Origin: VBKO01 sp036393835
GTDB taxonomy: Bacteria > Myxococcota > Myxococcia > Myxococcales > 40CM-4-68-19
Direction of reading: 5' to 3'
Length of the DNA: 64,000 nt
Assembly (NCBI GenBank): GCA_036393835.1
Contig: DASWGI010000034.1
Location: 16,870 to 80,869, forward strand
Below the pieces are notes generated by a model. It saw only the letters and a list, made by a program, of their open reading frames with translations. It was not told where the DNA came from and ran no database searches. The position numbers and the translations under genes were made by a program. Within the stretch, counting starts at the first letter, position 1. The number at the start of each line of letters is the position of its first letter. Positions 34,116 to 42,882 of the stretch are shown here, piece by piece.

Positions 34116-35287
34116 GCGCCTCGGCGGCCATCCGCGTCTCCCACGCCCGCGACGCGCCGCGCGCGCTGAGCTACGACCCGGTGCTGCTCGGCGCGGTGTT
34201 GCTGCTCACCATGCTCGGCGTGGTGATGGTCTACAGCGCCTCCGCCGTCTACGCGGGAGCGCGGCTCGGCGACGGGCTCTGGTTCTTCAAGCGCCAGCTC
34301 GCCGGCGCGGCGCTGGGCCTGTTCGCGCTGGTCCTCGCCCTGCGCCTGGGCTACCGGCGCCTGGAGAAGCTCGCCACGCCACTGCTCTTGCTCTCGCTGC
34401 TCCTGCTCGTGCTCGTCCACGTGCCCGGCCTCGGCCGCGCGGCGGGCGGGGCGCGGCGCTGGCTGGCGGTGGGCCCGCTCCAGTTCCAGCCCAGCGAGCT
34501 GGTCAAGCTGGCCCTGGTGCTGTGGCTCGCGCGATCGCTGTCGCGCAAGCAGGACCGCATCCGGATCTTCTCCGCGGGCCTCCTGCCTCACCTCTTCGTG
34601 CTGGGGATCGTGGCCGCGCTGCTCCTCCTGGAGCCCGACTTCGGCACCACCATGGTGATCGGCTGCCTCACCTTCGCGCTCCTCTTCATCGCCGGCGCGC
34701 GGGTCGCCTACCTCGCCTCGGGAGCGGCGCTGGCCGCGCCGATCGCGGCCTTCCTGGTGTGGCACTCGCGCTACCGCCTGCAGCGCGTTCTCGCCTTCCT
34801 CGATCCCTGGGCCGACCCGCGCGGGTACGGCTACCAGGCGGTGGAATCGCTGCTCGCGTTCGGCGCCGGCGGGACCTGGGGCGTGGGCCTGGGCGGGAGC
34901 CACCAGAAGCTCTTCTTCCTCCCCGCCGCGCACACCGACTTCATCCTCAGCATCGTCGGCGAGGAGCTGGGCTTTCTGGGCGTGGCCGCCGTGCTGCTGC
35001 TCTTCGCGGTGCTGGTCTGGCGGGGCCTCAAGGCCGCGCAGGCGGCTCCCGACGCGTTCGGCTGCTATCTGGCGCTGGGCCTGACGCTGCTGCTCGCGCT
35101 GGAGGCGCTGGTCAACGCGGGCATGGCGCTGTCGCTGTTGCCCACCAAGGGCATGGCGCTGCCGTTCCTCTCCTACGGGATGAGCAGCGCGGTGGCCTCG
35201 CTCCTCGCCGCGGGCGTCCTGCTGTCGGTGAGCGGCGGGGCGGGCGGGTTCCTCCGGCACGCGCGGCCGGGCGGGGGCGCGCGATGA
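34112..35287 (+). CDS. ftsW: Septal peptidoglycan polymerase FtsW
   Basis: A 391-residue SEDS-family glycosyltransferase with ten membrane segments, polymerising lipid II at the septum with FtsI. Recognisable are VMVYSASAVYA, the QFQPSELVKLALVLWLA block, LLLEPDFGTTMV with the catalytic-region aspartate, and the C-terminal LPTKGMALPFLSYG. Overlaps murD and murG by 4 bases each, consistent with coupled translation. Confidence 0.95.
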   Translation: MSASAAIRVSHARDAPRALSYDPVLLGAVLLLTMLGVVMVYSASAVYAGARLGDGLWFFKRQLAGAALGLFALVLALRLGYRRLEKLATPLLLLSLLLLVLVHVPGLGRAAGGARRWLAVGPLQFQPSELVKLALVLWLARSLSRKQDRIRIFSAGLLPHLFVLGIVAALLLLEPDFGTTMVIGCLTFALLFIAGARVAYLASGAALAAPIAAFLVWHSRYRLQRVLAFLDPWADPRGYGYQAVESLLAFGAGGTWGVGLGGSHQKLFFLPAAHTDFILSIVGEELGFLGVAAVLLLFAVLVWRGLKAAQAAPDAFGCYLALGLTLLLALEALVNAGMALSLLPTKGMALPFLSYGMSSAVASLLAAGVLLSVSGGAGGFLRHARPGGGAR

Positions 35288-36456
35288 GGATGCTGATCGC
35301 CGGCGGCGGCACGGGCGGCCACCTCTTCCCCGGGCTCGCGCTCGCGGAGGAGGTGAAGACGCGCCACCCGCGCAACGACGTGCTCTTCGTGGGCACGCCC
35401 CGCGGCCTCGAGACCCGCATCGTGCCCAGGAACGGCTTCCCGCTCGAGCTGGTCGACGTCGGGCCGCTCAAGCGGCAGGGCGCGCTCGGGACTTTGCGGG
35501 GCCTGGGGCGGGTCCCGCGCGCGCTGTGGCAATCGCGCCGGATCCTCAGGAAATTCGACCCGGACGTGGTGGTGGGCGTGGGCGGGTACGCCAGCGGCCC
35601 GGTGGTGATGGCAGCGTGGATGATGCGCATCCCCACCGCCGTGCAGGAGCAGAACGCCTTGCCCGGGTTCACCAACCGGACCCTGGGCCGGTTCGCGCGG
35701 GCCTGCTTCATCGCCTTCGACGAGGCGCGGGCCGGGTTCCCGCCCGGCCGGACGCACCTCCTGGGCAATCCCATCCGGCGCGCGTTTCTGGACAACTACC
35801 TGCACTCGAAGGAGCCTTCCGGGCAGCGCCTGTCGATCCTGGTCACCGGCGGGTCGCAGGGTGCGCACGTCTTGAACCTCCGCCTGGCGGAGGCGCTCGA
35901 AGAGCTCGCGCCCGAGCTGGGCCAGAGGCTGCGCGTCGTGCACCAGACCGGGGAGAAGGACCTGCAGGAGATCGTTCGAAGGTACCAGGCGCTGGGGGAG
36001 AGCGGCGTGGACGCGCAGGCGACGGCCTTCATCGACGACATGGCCAACGCCTACGCGCAGGCCGACCTCCTCGTCTGCCGCGCCGGCGCGACCACCATCG
36101 CCGAGCTGACCGTCTGCAAGAAGCCGGCGATCCTGGTCCCCTTCCCCTACGCGGCTGACGACCACCAGACGGTCAACGCGCGCAGCATGGTGAGGAACGG
36201 AGCGGCGATCCTCCTGCCGGAGCGCGACCTGACCGGGCAGAAGCTGGCCGGCGAGCTGCGCGCGCTGGAGGCCGACCGCGAGCGCCTGCGCCGGATGGCC
36301 CGGCAGAGCGGCCTGTTGGGCCGGCCGGAGGCCGCCCGCGAGATCGCCGAGGTCTGCGTCTCGCTGTGCTCGCGCAGGCTGGTCCGCGAAGGGCGCCACC
36401 TTCCCGCGCAGCCCGCGCCAGGGGCGCTGCCGCCCAGGGGTGGAGATCACACGTGA
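35284..36456 (+). CDS. murG: UDP-GlcNAc transferase MurG
   Basis: A 390-residue GT28 enzyme at the inner face of the membrane that adds GlcNAc to lipid I to form lipid II. It has the N-terminal G loop IAGGGTGGHLFPGLALAEE, VVGVGGYASGPVV, QEQNALPGFTNR, LVTGGSQGAHVLN, and the donor-site CRAGATTIAELTVCKKPAILVPFPYAADDHQ. A roughly 30-residue Arg/Pro-rich C-terminal tail is extra. It is the last gene before an 82-base gap with a strong promoter. Confidence 0.96.
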   Translation: MRMLIAGGGTGGHLFPGLALAEEVKTRHPRNDVLFVGTPRGLETRIVPRNGFPLELVDVGPLKRQGALGTLRGLGRVPRALWQSRRILRKFDPDVVVGVGGYASGPVVMAAWMMRIPTAVQEQNALPGFTNRTLGRFARACFIAFDEARAGFPPGRTHLLGNPIRRAFLDNYLHSKEPSGQRLSILVTGGSQGAHVLNLRLAEALEELAPELGQRLRVVHQTGEKDLQEIVRRYQALGESGVDAQATAFIDDMANAYAQADLLVCRAGATTIAELTVCKKPAILVPFPYAADDHQTVNARSMVRNGAAILLPERDLTGQKLAGELRALEADRERLRRMARQSGLLGRPEAAREIAEVCVSLCSRRLVREGRHLPAQPAPGALPPRGGDHT

Positions 36457-36486
36457 ACACACCCCGGATCCATTCAGGCCTCGGTA

Positions 36487-36516
36487 TTGATTATCGTGGA
36501 TCGAATCGCGTATATT
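36487..36516 (+). promoter_or_regulatory. Internal dcw promoter upstream of murC
   Basis: TTGATT (36487-36492), an 18-base spacer and TATATT (36511-36516) form one of the best sigma-70-type promoters in the window, in an A/T-rich patch that stands out locally. Transcription would start near 36523, allowing murC-murB-ftsQ-ftsA-ftsZ to be expressed apart from the upstream genes. Confidence 0.65.
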
Positions 36517-36538
36517 CCCGCGAAGGAAGGTGAGGAGG

Positions 36539-37933
36539 GTGTTCCGCAACAAGAAGGTGAAGGTCCACTTCGTCGGGATCGGAGGCATCGGGATGAGCGG
36601 CATCGCGGAGCTCCTCCTGAACCTGGGATACGGCGTGAGCGGATCGGACCTCAAGGAGAGCGAGATCACCCGCCGCCTGGGTTCGCTGGGCGGCAAGGTG
36701 GTGCTCGGCCACCGGGCCGAGAACGTTGGCCCCGACGTCGACGTGGTGGTGACCTCCAGCGCGGTGCGCCGTTCCAGCAACCCCGAGGCGCTGGCCGCCC
36801 GCGCCCGCGGCATCCCGGTGATCCGAAGGGCGGAGATGCTCGCTGAGCTGATGCGCCTCAAGGACGCGGTGGCCATCGCCGGATCGCACGGCAAGACCAC
36901 CACTACCAGCCTGATCGCCACCGTGCTCGAGCACGCCGGCCTGCAGCCCACCGCGGTGGTGGGCGGCAAGCTCAACGCGTTCGGGTCCAATGCCCGCCTG
37001 GGCAAGGGCGAATGGATCGTGGTCGAGGCGGACGAGTCGGACGGCTCCTTCCTCCACCTGACGCCCACCATCGCGGTGGTCACCAACGTCGACCCCGAGC
37101 ACCTCGACCACTACGGCACGGCGGAGGCGCTGCAGCAGGCCTTCATCGACTTCGCCGACCGGGTGCCGTTCTACGGCCTGGTGGTGCTCTGCCTCGACCA
37201 CCCGACGGTGCAGCACCTGATCCCGCGGCTCTCCAAGCGCCACGTCACCTACGGCATCTCGCCGCAGTCCGACTGGCGGGCCGACGAGGTGAAGCTCTCC
37301 GCCTTCAGCGCCCGCTTCGCGGTGTGGCACCGGGGGAAGCGGCTGGGCGAGGTCGCGCTCAAGATGGTGGGCGCGCACAACGTGCTCAACGCGCTGGCCG
37401 CCTGCGCGGTCGCGCACGAGCTGGGCATCCCGTTCGAGCGCACCGCCGAAGCGCTGGGCGAGTTCGCCGGCGTGCAGCGCCGCTTCACCGTGAGAGGCGA
37501 GGCGAACGGCATCCTGGTGGTCGACGACTACGGGCATCATCCGGCGGAGATCCGGGCGACCCTTGCGGGAGCGCGGGCGTCCTTCCCGCAGCGGCGGATC
37601 GTCTGCGCCTTCCAGCCGCACCGGTACACGCGCACGCGAGATCTCATGGGCGACTTCGCCACCGCCTTCAACGACGCCGACGTGCTGGTGCTGGGCGAGA
37701 TCTACGCCGCCAGCGAGGAGCCCATCCCGGGAGTGTCTGGCCAGAAGCTGTACGAGGCGGTGCGGGCCTGCGGGCACCGCGACGCGACGTTCGTGCCGGA
37801 GCGCGCGGCGCTGGCAAAGGCGCTGCACAGCCGGGTGCGGACCGGCGACCTGGTCCTCACCCTCGGCGCCGGCGACGTCACGCACGTCGGCGAGGAGCTG
37901 CTCGCGCTCCTCGGCGGCGGAGGGCGCGCATGA
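36539..37933 (+). CDS. murC: UDP-MurNAc L-alanine ligase MurC
   Basis: A 464-residue Mur ligase that starts the stem peptide. It has VHFVGIGGIGMSGIAELLLN, SGSDLKESEIT, the ATP loop G115-SHGKTTTTSL, EADESDGSFLHL, NVDPEHLDHYG, and VVDDYGHHPAEIRATL. The GTG at 36539 is preferred: AAGGAAGG lies 8 bases upstream. A GTG at 36530 would lie only about 7 bases from the predicted transcription start and overlap that site. Overlaps murB by 4 bases. Confidence 0.95.
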   Translation: MFRNKKVKVHFVGIGGIGMSGIAELLLNLGYGVSGSDLKESEITRRLGSLGGKVVLGHRAENVGPDVDVVVTSSAVRRSSNPEALAARARGIPVIRRAEMLAELMRLKDAVAIAGSHGKTTTTSLIATVLEHAGLQPTAVVGGKLNAFGSNARLGKGEWIVVEADESDGSFLHLTPTIAVVTNVDPEHLDHYGTAEALQQAFIDFADRVPFYGLVVLCLDHPTVQHLIPRLSKRHVTYGISPQSDWRADEVKLSAFSARFAVWHRGKRLGEVALKMVGAHNVLNALAACAVAHELGIPFERTAEALGEFAGVQRRFTVRGEANGILVVDDYGHHPAEIRATLAGARASFPQRRIVCAFQPHRYTRTRDLMGDFATAFNDADVLVLGEIYAASEEPIPGVSGQKLYEAVRACGHRDATFVPERAALAKALHSRVRTGDLVLTLGAGDVTHVGEELLALLGGGGRA

Positions 37934-38916
37934 TCGAGCTGGTCTCCGCCCTCAAGCGCGCCTCGCGCGGCGAGGTGCTGCGCGACGTCCCGCTCGCGCC
38001 GCGCACCAGCGTGCGCGTGGGCGGTCCCGCGCAGCTGTGGGTGCGGCCGCGCGATCCCGAGGCGCTGGTGGCGGTGCTCGGGGTGCTGTGCGACGCGGGC
38101 GTCCCCTGGTTCGCGCTGGGCGGAGGGGCGAACACCGTGGTCGGCGACAGCGGGGTGGAGGGCGCGGTGCTGAAGCTCGCTCCCGACTTCGCCGCCGAGC
38201 AGGTCGAGGAGGGCGGCGATCACGCGCTCCTCACGCTCGGCGCCGGCGCGCCGATCGCCCGCTTCGTCTCGCTGGCGCGCGAGCAGCGGGGCGTGGGCGT
38301 CGCCTGGGCGGCCGGCATCCCCGGCACGGTGGGCGGGATGGTGACCATGAACGCCGGCACGGCGACGGGCGCCGCGGCCGACCACCTGGAGGCGGTCGAG
38401 ATCGCCACGCCGGACGGGCTGCGCTGGGTCCCGGTGGCGGAGCTGCGCCTCTCCTACCGCCGCTGCGAGCTGCCTGAAGGAGCGGTGCTCACGCGCGCTC
38501 GCTGCCGGGTGCGCCGCGGGGGCGGGCCGGAGGTGCAGGAGGACGCGCGCGCGGCCAAGGCGGACGTGGAGCGCCGGCGCGCCACGCAGCCGCTCGCGAT
38601 GCCCAACTCCGGCTCGGTGTTCGTCAATCCGCGAGGCGACTTCGCGGGCCGCCTGATCGAGCAGGCCGGGTTGAAGGGGGAGCGGCGCGGCGGCGCGCAG
38701 ATCAGCGACAAGCACGCCAACTTCATCGTCAACCTCGGCGAGGCGACCGCGGCCGACGTGATCGAGCTGATCGCGCTCGCCCGCGGCACCGTGCTGGCCC
38801 GGACGGGGATCGAGCTGCAGCCCGAGGTCCGGCTGGTGGGCACCTTCCGGCCGCCCTTGCCTCCCGAGCTGGAGCCCCACCACTTCGTTCCCGTGCTGCG
38901 CAGGAGGTCCGCATGA
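37930..38916 (+). CDS. murB: UDP-N-acetylenolpyruvoylglucosamine reductase MurB
   Basis: A 328-residue FAD enzyme reducing UDP-GlcNAc-enolpyruvate to UDP-MurNAc with NADPH. It has TSVRVGGPAQLWVRP, the FAD-binding ALGGGANTVVGDSGVEG, AGIPGTVGGMVTMNAGT, the catalytic-region serine in NSGSVFVNP, AGLKGERRGGAQISDKHANFIVN, and a C-terminal E-VRLVG segment. This short, loop-less form is type II. It sits between murC and ftsQ; ddl, often next here, is absent. Confidence 0.95.
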   Translation: MIELVSALKRASRGEVLRDVPLAPRTSVRVGGPAQLWVRPRDPEALVAVLGVLCDAGVPWFALGGGANTVVGDSGVEGAVLKLAPDFAAEQVEEGGDHALLTLGAGAPIARFVSLAREQRGVGVAWAAGIPGTVGGMVTMNAGTATGAAADHLEAVEIATPDGLRWVPVAELRLSYRRCELPEGAVLTRARCRVRRGGGPEVQEDARAAKADVERRRATQPLAMPNSGSVFVNPRGDFAGRLIEQAGLKGERRGGAQISDKHANFIVNLGEATAADVIELIALARGTVLARTGIELQPEVRLVGTFRPPLPPELEPHHFVPVLRRRSA

Positions 38917-39767
38917 CCGAGCCGGCCTGGGTTCGCCTGCCGTTCCGCCCGGAGCGCGCCGCCGCGGCGCGGCGGACCTCCCCCTCGCGCGGGTCCGGGG
39001 CGCGAAGCGCGGCGGCGGCGCTGGGCCGCACCGCCCTCGCCATGCTGCTCTCGGCCGCGCTGTCCGTCGGGGCGTGGCAGGCACTGCGCTGGTCCACCAC
39101 CACGCCGCTCTTCTCGGTGCGCGAGGTGCGCTTCTCCGGCCTGTCCCACGCGGCCGAGGCGGACCTGTTGGCCCGCAGCGGGCTGCGGCTGGGGGCGAAT
39201 CTGATGGCGGTCGACCTCGCCGCCGTGGCCCGGGCGATGGAATCGCATCCGTGGGTCGTCTCGGCGCGCCTCTCCCGCAGCTTGCCGGGGACCGTGCTGG
39301 CCGAAGTCGCCGAGCACCGCGCGGCCGCGCAGGTGCAGCTCGGCGGCCTCTACCTGCTCGACGACGAAGGCCGCGTGTTCAAGCGGGCCGGGCCCGAGGA
39401 CGGGGTCGATCTGCCGCTCGTGACCGGGCTCTCCCGCGACGCGTGGTTGCGCGATCGCGGCGCCGCGCAGCTGCGGCTGTACTCGGCGCTGCGCCTGCTC
39501 GAGGCGTGGCGCGCCGAGGGTCTGCCCGGGGCGTCGCTTTCGGAGGCGCGGCTGGAGGAGGACGGAGGGTTCACCGCGTTCGCCCGGGAACCGGCCGGGC
39601 TGCAGGAGGTGCGCCTCGGAGCGAACGATCTGCCGCTGCAGCTGCACCGGCTCTCGCAGCTCCGGGCGGCGCTCGCCCGCCGCGGCGAGCACGCGGCGCG
39701 CATCGATCTGGACAGCCAGGCGCGGCCCGAGTGGGTATCCGCGCAGCTTGTGCCGACCGTACGCTGA
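38913..39767 (+). CDS. ftsQ: Cell division protein FtsQ
   Basis: A 284-residue bitopic protein: an Arg-rich cytoplasmic N-terminus (about 35 residues), one membrane segment (TALAMLLSAALSVGAWQAL), the POTRA domain (FSVREVRFSGLSHAAEADLL through HPWVVSARLSRSLPGTVLAEV) and the FtsQ beta domain with GGLYLLDDEGRVF. It links cytosolic and periplasmic divisome parts. Overlaps murB by 4 bases and is followed after 13 bases by ftsA with a strong ribosome-binding site. Confidence 0.93.
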   Translation: MTEPAWVRLPFRPERAAAARRTSPSRGSGARSAAAALGRTALAMLLSAALSVGAWQALRWSTTTPLFSVREVRFSGLSHAAEADLLARSGLRLGANLMAVDLAAVARAMESHPWVVSARLSRSLPGTVLAEVAEHRAAAQVQLGGLYLLDDEGRVFKRAGPEDGVDLPLVTGLSRDAWLRDRGAAQLRLYSALRLLEAWRAEGLPGASLSEARLEEDGGFTAFAREPAGLQEVRLGANDLPLQLHRLSQLRAALARRGEHAARIDLDSQARPEWVSAQLVPTVR

Positions 39768-39780
39768 GGAGGGGAATTCC

Positions 39781-41001
39781 ATGGCGCAGAAGAAGGGCGA
39801 GCTGATCGTCGGGCTGGACATCGGCACCACGAAGATCTGCTGCATCGTGGGCGAGGTCGGGCCGGAAGGAATCGACGTCATCGGCATCGGCACGCACCCC
39901 TCGCGGGGCCTGCGCAAGGGCGTGGTGATCAACATCGAGGCGACGGTGTCCTCCATCCGCCGCGCGGTCGAGGAAGCGGAGCTGATGGCCGGATGCGCGA
40001 TCGCGTCGGTGTACGCCGGCATCGCGGGCGGCCACATCCGCGGCTTCAACTCGCAGGGCGTGGTGGCGGTGAAGGACAAGGAAGTGAAGCAGGGCGACAT
40101 CGCGCGCGTCCTCGACGCCGCTCGCGCCATCAACATCCCGCAGGACCGCGAGATCCTCCACGTCCTCCCCCAGGACTACATCATCGACGAGCAGGACGGC
40201 ATCAAGGAGCCCTTGGGGATGAGCGGCGTGCGCCTGGAGGCGAAGGTGCACATCGTCACCGCCGCCGTCTCCAGCGCGCAGAACATCGTCAAGTGCTGCG
40301 CCAGGGCGGGCCTGCAGGTCTCCGACATCGTGCTCGAGTCGCTCGCCAGCGCCGAGGCGGTGCTGGCCGAGGAGGAGAAGGAGCTGGGCGTCGCGCTGGT
40401 GGACGTGGGCGGCGGGACCACCGACGTTGCGATCTTCTCGGGCGGGGCCATCCAGCACACCAGCGTCATCCCGCTGGGCGGGAACCACCTCACCAACGAC
40501 ATCGCGGTCGGCCTGCGGACGCCGATGAACGAGGCGGAACGCATCAAGGTCAAGTACGGCAGCGCGCAAGCCGCGCTCCTGGACAAGGACGAGACCATCG
40601 AGGTGCCCAGCGTGGGCGGCCGCGCGCCGCGCGTGCTGGCGCGCCGCATCCTCTGCGAGATCGTCGAGCCGCGCGTGGAGGAGCTGTTCCAGCTCGTGCA
40701 CCGCGAGGTGCAGAAGGCGGGCCAGGAGGACCTGCTCGCCTCGGGCGTGGTGCTGACCGGAGGCTCGACGCTCTTGCACGGCATGCCCGAGCTGGCCGAG
40801 GAGGTCCTGGGGCTGCCGGTGCGGCGCGGGTTGCCGCGCAACATCGGCGGCCTCACCGACGTGGTGAAGAGCCCGCAGCACGCCACGGCGGTGGGCCTGC
40901 TCCACTACGCGGCCAAGCAGGGGATGGAAGGTCGGGTGTTCGCCGGCGACTCGTCGTCGCTGCGCGAGCGATTCCTGGGTTGGGTGAAGGAGCTGTTCTG
41001 A
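39781..41001 (+). CDS. ftsA: Cell division protein FtsA
   Basis: A 406-residue actin-fold ATPase that tethers FtsZ to the membrane. It has the phosphate-1 motif IVGLDIGTTKICCIVGE, the 1C subdomain SVYAGIAGGHIRGFNSQG, phosphate-2 ALVDVGGGTTDVAIFSGG, adenosine motif VLTGGSTLLHGMPELA, and a C-terminal amphipathic helix (RFLGWVKELF) for membrane binding. The ATG at 39781 is preceded by GAGGAGGGG, one of the strongest ribosome-binding sites in the window, fitting a need for high expression. Confidence 0.97.
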   Translation: MAQKKGELIVGLDIGTTKICCIVGEVGPEGIDVIGIGTHPSRGLRKGVVINIEATVSSIRRAVEEAELMAGCAIASVYAGIAGGHIRGFNSQGVVAVKDKEVKQGDIARVLDAARAINIPQDREILHVLPQDYIIDEQDGIKEPLGMSGVRLEAKVHIVTAAVSSAQNIVKCCARAGLQVSDIVLESLASAEAVLAEEEKELGVALVDVGGGTTDVAIFSGGAIQHTSVIPLGGNHLTNDIAVGLRTPMNEAERIKVKYGSAQAALLDKDETIEVPSVGGRAPRVLARRILCEIVEPRVEELFQLVHREVQKAGQEDLLASGVVLTGGSTLLHGMPELAEEVLGLPVRRGLPRNIGGLTDVVKSPQHATAVGLLHYAAKQGMEGRVFAGDSSSLRERFLGWVKELF

Positions 41002-41013
41002 ACCGGAGGGGTC

Positions 41014-42231
41014 ATGGACGAGTTCGAGACTGAGCTGGGCGCGAAGATCAAGGTGATCGGGGTCGGCGGCGGCGGCGGCAACGCCCTGAACACGATGATC
41101 CTCGCCGGGCTCACCGGGGTGGACTTCATCGCCGCGAACACCGATTGCCAGGCCCTGCAGAACAACCGCGGGCACACCAAGATCCAGCTGGGCGCGCAGG
41201 TCACCAAGGGGCTGGGCGCCGGCGCCAATCCGGAGATCGGGCGGCAGGCGGCGCTCGAGGACAAGGCGCGCATCCTGGCCGCGCTGGAGGGCGCGGACAT
41301 GGTCTTCGTCACCGCGGGGATGGGCGGCGGCACCGGGACGGGCGGCGCGCCGGTGATCGCCGACCTGGCGCGCAGCGTGGGCGCGCTGACCGTCGGCGTG
41401 GTCACCAAGCCGTTCCTCTTCGAGGGCAAGCGGCGCCTCAAGCAGGCGGAGAGCGGCCTGGCCGAGCTGAAGAACGCGGTCGACACGCTGATCACCATCC
41501 CCAACCAGCGGCTGCTCGCCATCGCCGACGAGAAGACCACGCTGCTCGACACCTTCAAGAAGGCCGACGAGGTGCTGCTCAACGCGGTGCAGGGCATCTC
41601 CGACCTGATCACCATCCCCGGCCTCATCAACGTCGACTTCGCCGACGTGCGGACGATCATGAGCAGCATGGGCGTGGCGCTGATGGGCACGGGGACGGCG
41701 TCGGGCGAGGGACGGGCGCTGGCTGCCGCGCGACAGGCGGTGGAGAGCCCGCTGCTCGAGGACGTGCAGATCGACGGCGCGACCGGCATCCTCATCAACA
41801 TCACCGGCGGGCCGGACATGACGCTGGTCGAGGTGAACCAGGCCTGCAGCCTCATCCAGGAGGCGGCGCACGAGGACGCGAACATCATCTTCGGCAGCGT
41901 CATCTCCGACGAGATGGGCGACAGGCTGAAGATCACCGTCATCGCCACCGGGTTCAACCACCGCGACACCCGCCGCATCGAGCGCAACGACGCCACGCGC
42001 GCCCTGCGGACCGCCACTCCTGCCGTCGAGCACGGCGCGCATCGCTCGCCGGCCCGCCCGGCCGAGGCGCCTCGCGCGACTCCGACCCCGCGCGCGGCGA
42101 CGCCTCCTCCTCCTCAGCGCCCCGCCGGCGACCGCCCGGTCCGCAAGCTCTCCTGGGACGAGCTCCGCCAGCTCACCGGCGCCAGCGAGGACGAATTGGA
42201 CATCCCCACCTTCCTCCGCCACAACGACTAG
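41014..42231 (+). CDS. ftsZ: Cell division GTPase FtsZ
   Basis: A 405-residue tubulin-like GTPase forming the Z-ring. It has IKVIGVGGGGGNALNTM, the tubulin signature GMGGGTGTGGAPV near residues 102-114, the T7 loop GLINVDFADVRTIM, a variable Pro/Ala/Arg-rich linker (about 325-380) and the conserved C-terminal peptide DELDIPTFLRHND that binds FtsA. GGAGGGG precedes the ATG at a good distance. It is the last dcw gene, followed by an inverted repeat. Confidence 0.98.
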   Translation: MDEFETELGAKIKVIGVGGGGGNALNTMILAGLTGVDFIAANTDCQALQNNRGHTKIQLGAQVTKGLGAGANPEIGRQAALEDKARILAALEGADMVFVTAGMGGGTGTGGAPVIADLARSVGALTVGVVTKPFLFEGKRRLKQAESGLAELKNAVDTLITIPNQRLLAIADEKTTLLDTFKKADEVLLNAVQGISDLITIPGLINVDFADVRTIMSSMGVALMGTGTASGEGRALAAARQAVESPLLEDVQIDGATGILINITGGPDMTLVEVNQACSLIQEAAHEDANIIFGSVISDEMGDRLKITVIATGFNHRDTRRIERNDATRALRTATPAVEHGAHRSPARPAEAPRATPTPRAATPPPPQRPAGDRPVRKLSWDELRQLTGASEDELDIPTFLRHND

Positions 42232-42242
42232 CCCAAAAGATC

Positions 42243-42339
42243 AACGCGGAGGCGCAGAGGCGCGGAGATCCGATTTGCTTACTCGACCGGGCACCCGCGT
42301 CCGCTCGCGAAAACCTGACAATCTCCGCGCCTCCGCGTT
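42243..42339. repeat. Imperfect inverted repeat after ftsZ, dispersed-repeat type
   Basis: The left arm (42243-42269) begins AACGCGGAGGCGCAGAGGCG and continues CGGAGAT. The right arm (42321-42339) is ATCTCCGCGCCTCCGCGTT, whose reverse complement matches the left arm except for an 8-base insertion. About 50 bases of loop lie between. Elements of the form AACGC(A/G)GAGGCGC...GAGAT recur near gene ends in many unrelated genomes (recalled, not searched). It may also act as the ftsZ terminator. Confidence 0.55.
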
Positions 42340-42362
42340 CGGCTTTGAAGGCTGGAGAGGCG

Positions 42363-42758
42363 TCAGTCGCGGGAGCGGCCGGAGAGGAAGGCGCCGGCGC
42401 GGGCGGTGAGCTGGGCGGTGCGGGCCAGCTGGGCGTCGAGGCGGGCGAACACGTCCTCGGCCCGATCGTGCAGCGCCACGTCGCGGCCCTCGCCGAGGCG
42501 GGCGAAGAGATCGACCAGCTTCTGCAGCGTCTGGTGCTCGCGCAAGAGCTCGCGCGCGGCGCGGCTGCCCTTCTGCGTGAAGACGAGCCCGCTCGCGAAC
42601 AGCCGCGTGAGCGCGGCGCGGTTCCCGTCCATCACCGAGCGCACCCTTCGCTCGGCCAGCTCGCGCCGCCGCTCCTCGCGGACCGACGAGAGATCCACCA
42701 CGGTGGCCCGCGACCGCCGCCGTCTCCCGCTCCGCGCATGCCGCATCGCCTTGGCCAT
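42363..42758 (-). CDS. Small basic/helical hypothetical protein
   Basis: A 131-residue protein with a very basic N-terminus (RHARSGRRRRSRATVVDLSS) and a helical remainder with regularly spaced Leu/Ala (LTRLFASGLVFTQKGSRAARELL, RLGEGRDVALHDRAEDVFAR). No domain recognised; the basic arm suggests nucleic-acid or membrane binding. The ATG at 42758 is preferred over a GTG at 42785, because a promoter-like TTGACC-18-TAACCT (42815-42786, minus) would start transcription after that GTG. It diverges from the biotin carboxylase gene. Confidence 0.6.
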   Translation of the reverse strand: MAKAMRHARSGRRRRSRATVVDLSSVREERRRELAERRVRSVMDGNRAALTRLFASGLVFTQKGSRAARELLREHQTLQKLVDLFARLGEGRDVALHDRAEDVFARLDAQLARTAQLTARAGAFLSGRSRD

Positions 42759-42882
42759 CCCCTTCCCGTGGAACGGAACGCGCACAGGTTAGACGCGCAC
42801 GCAGTGCCCGGTCAACGTGAGCGGCGCGCGCTCGGCTGGAGTATGCTGCGCCGCCTTTCCGCGCCGCCGGAGGCAACCCGAC

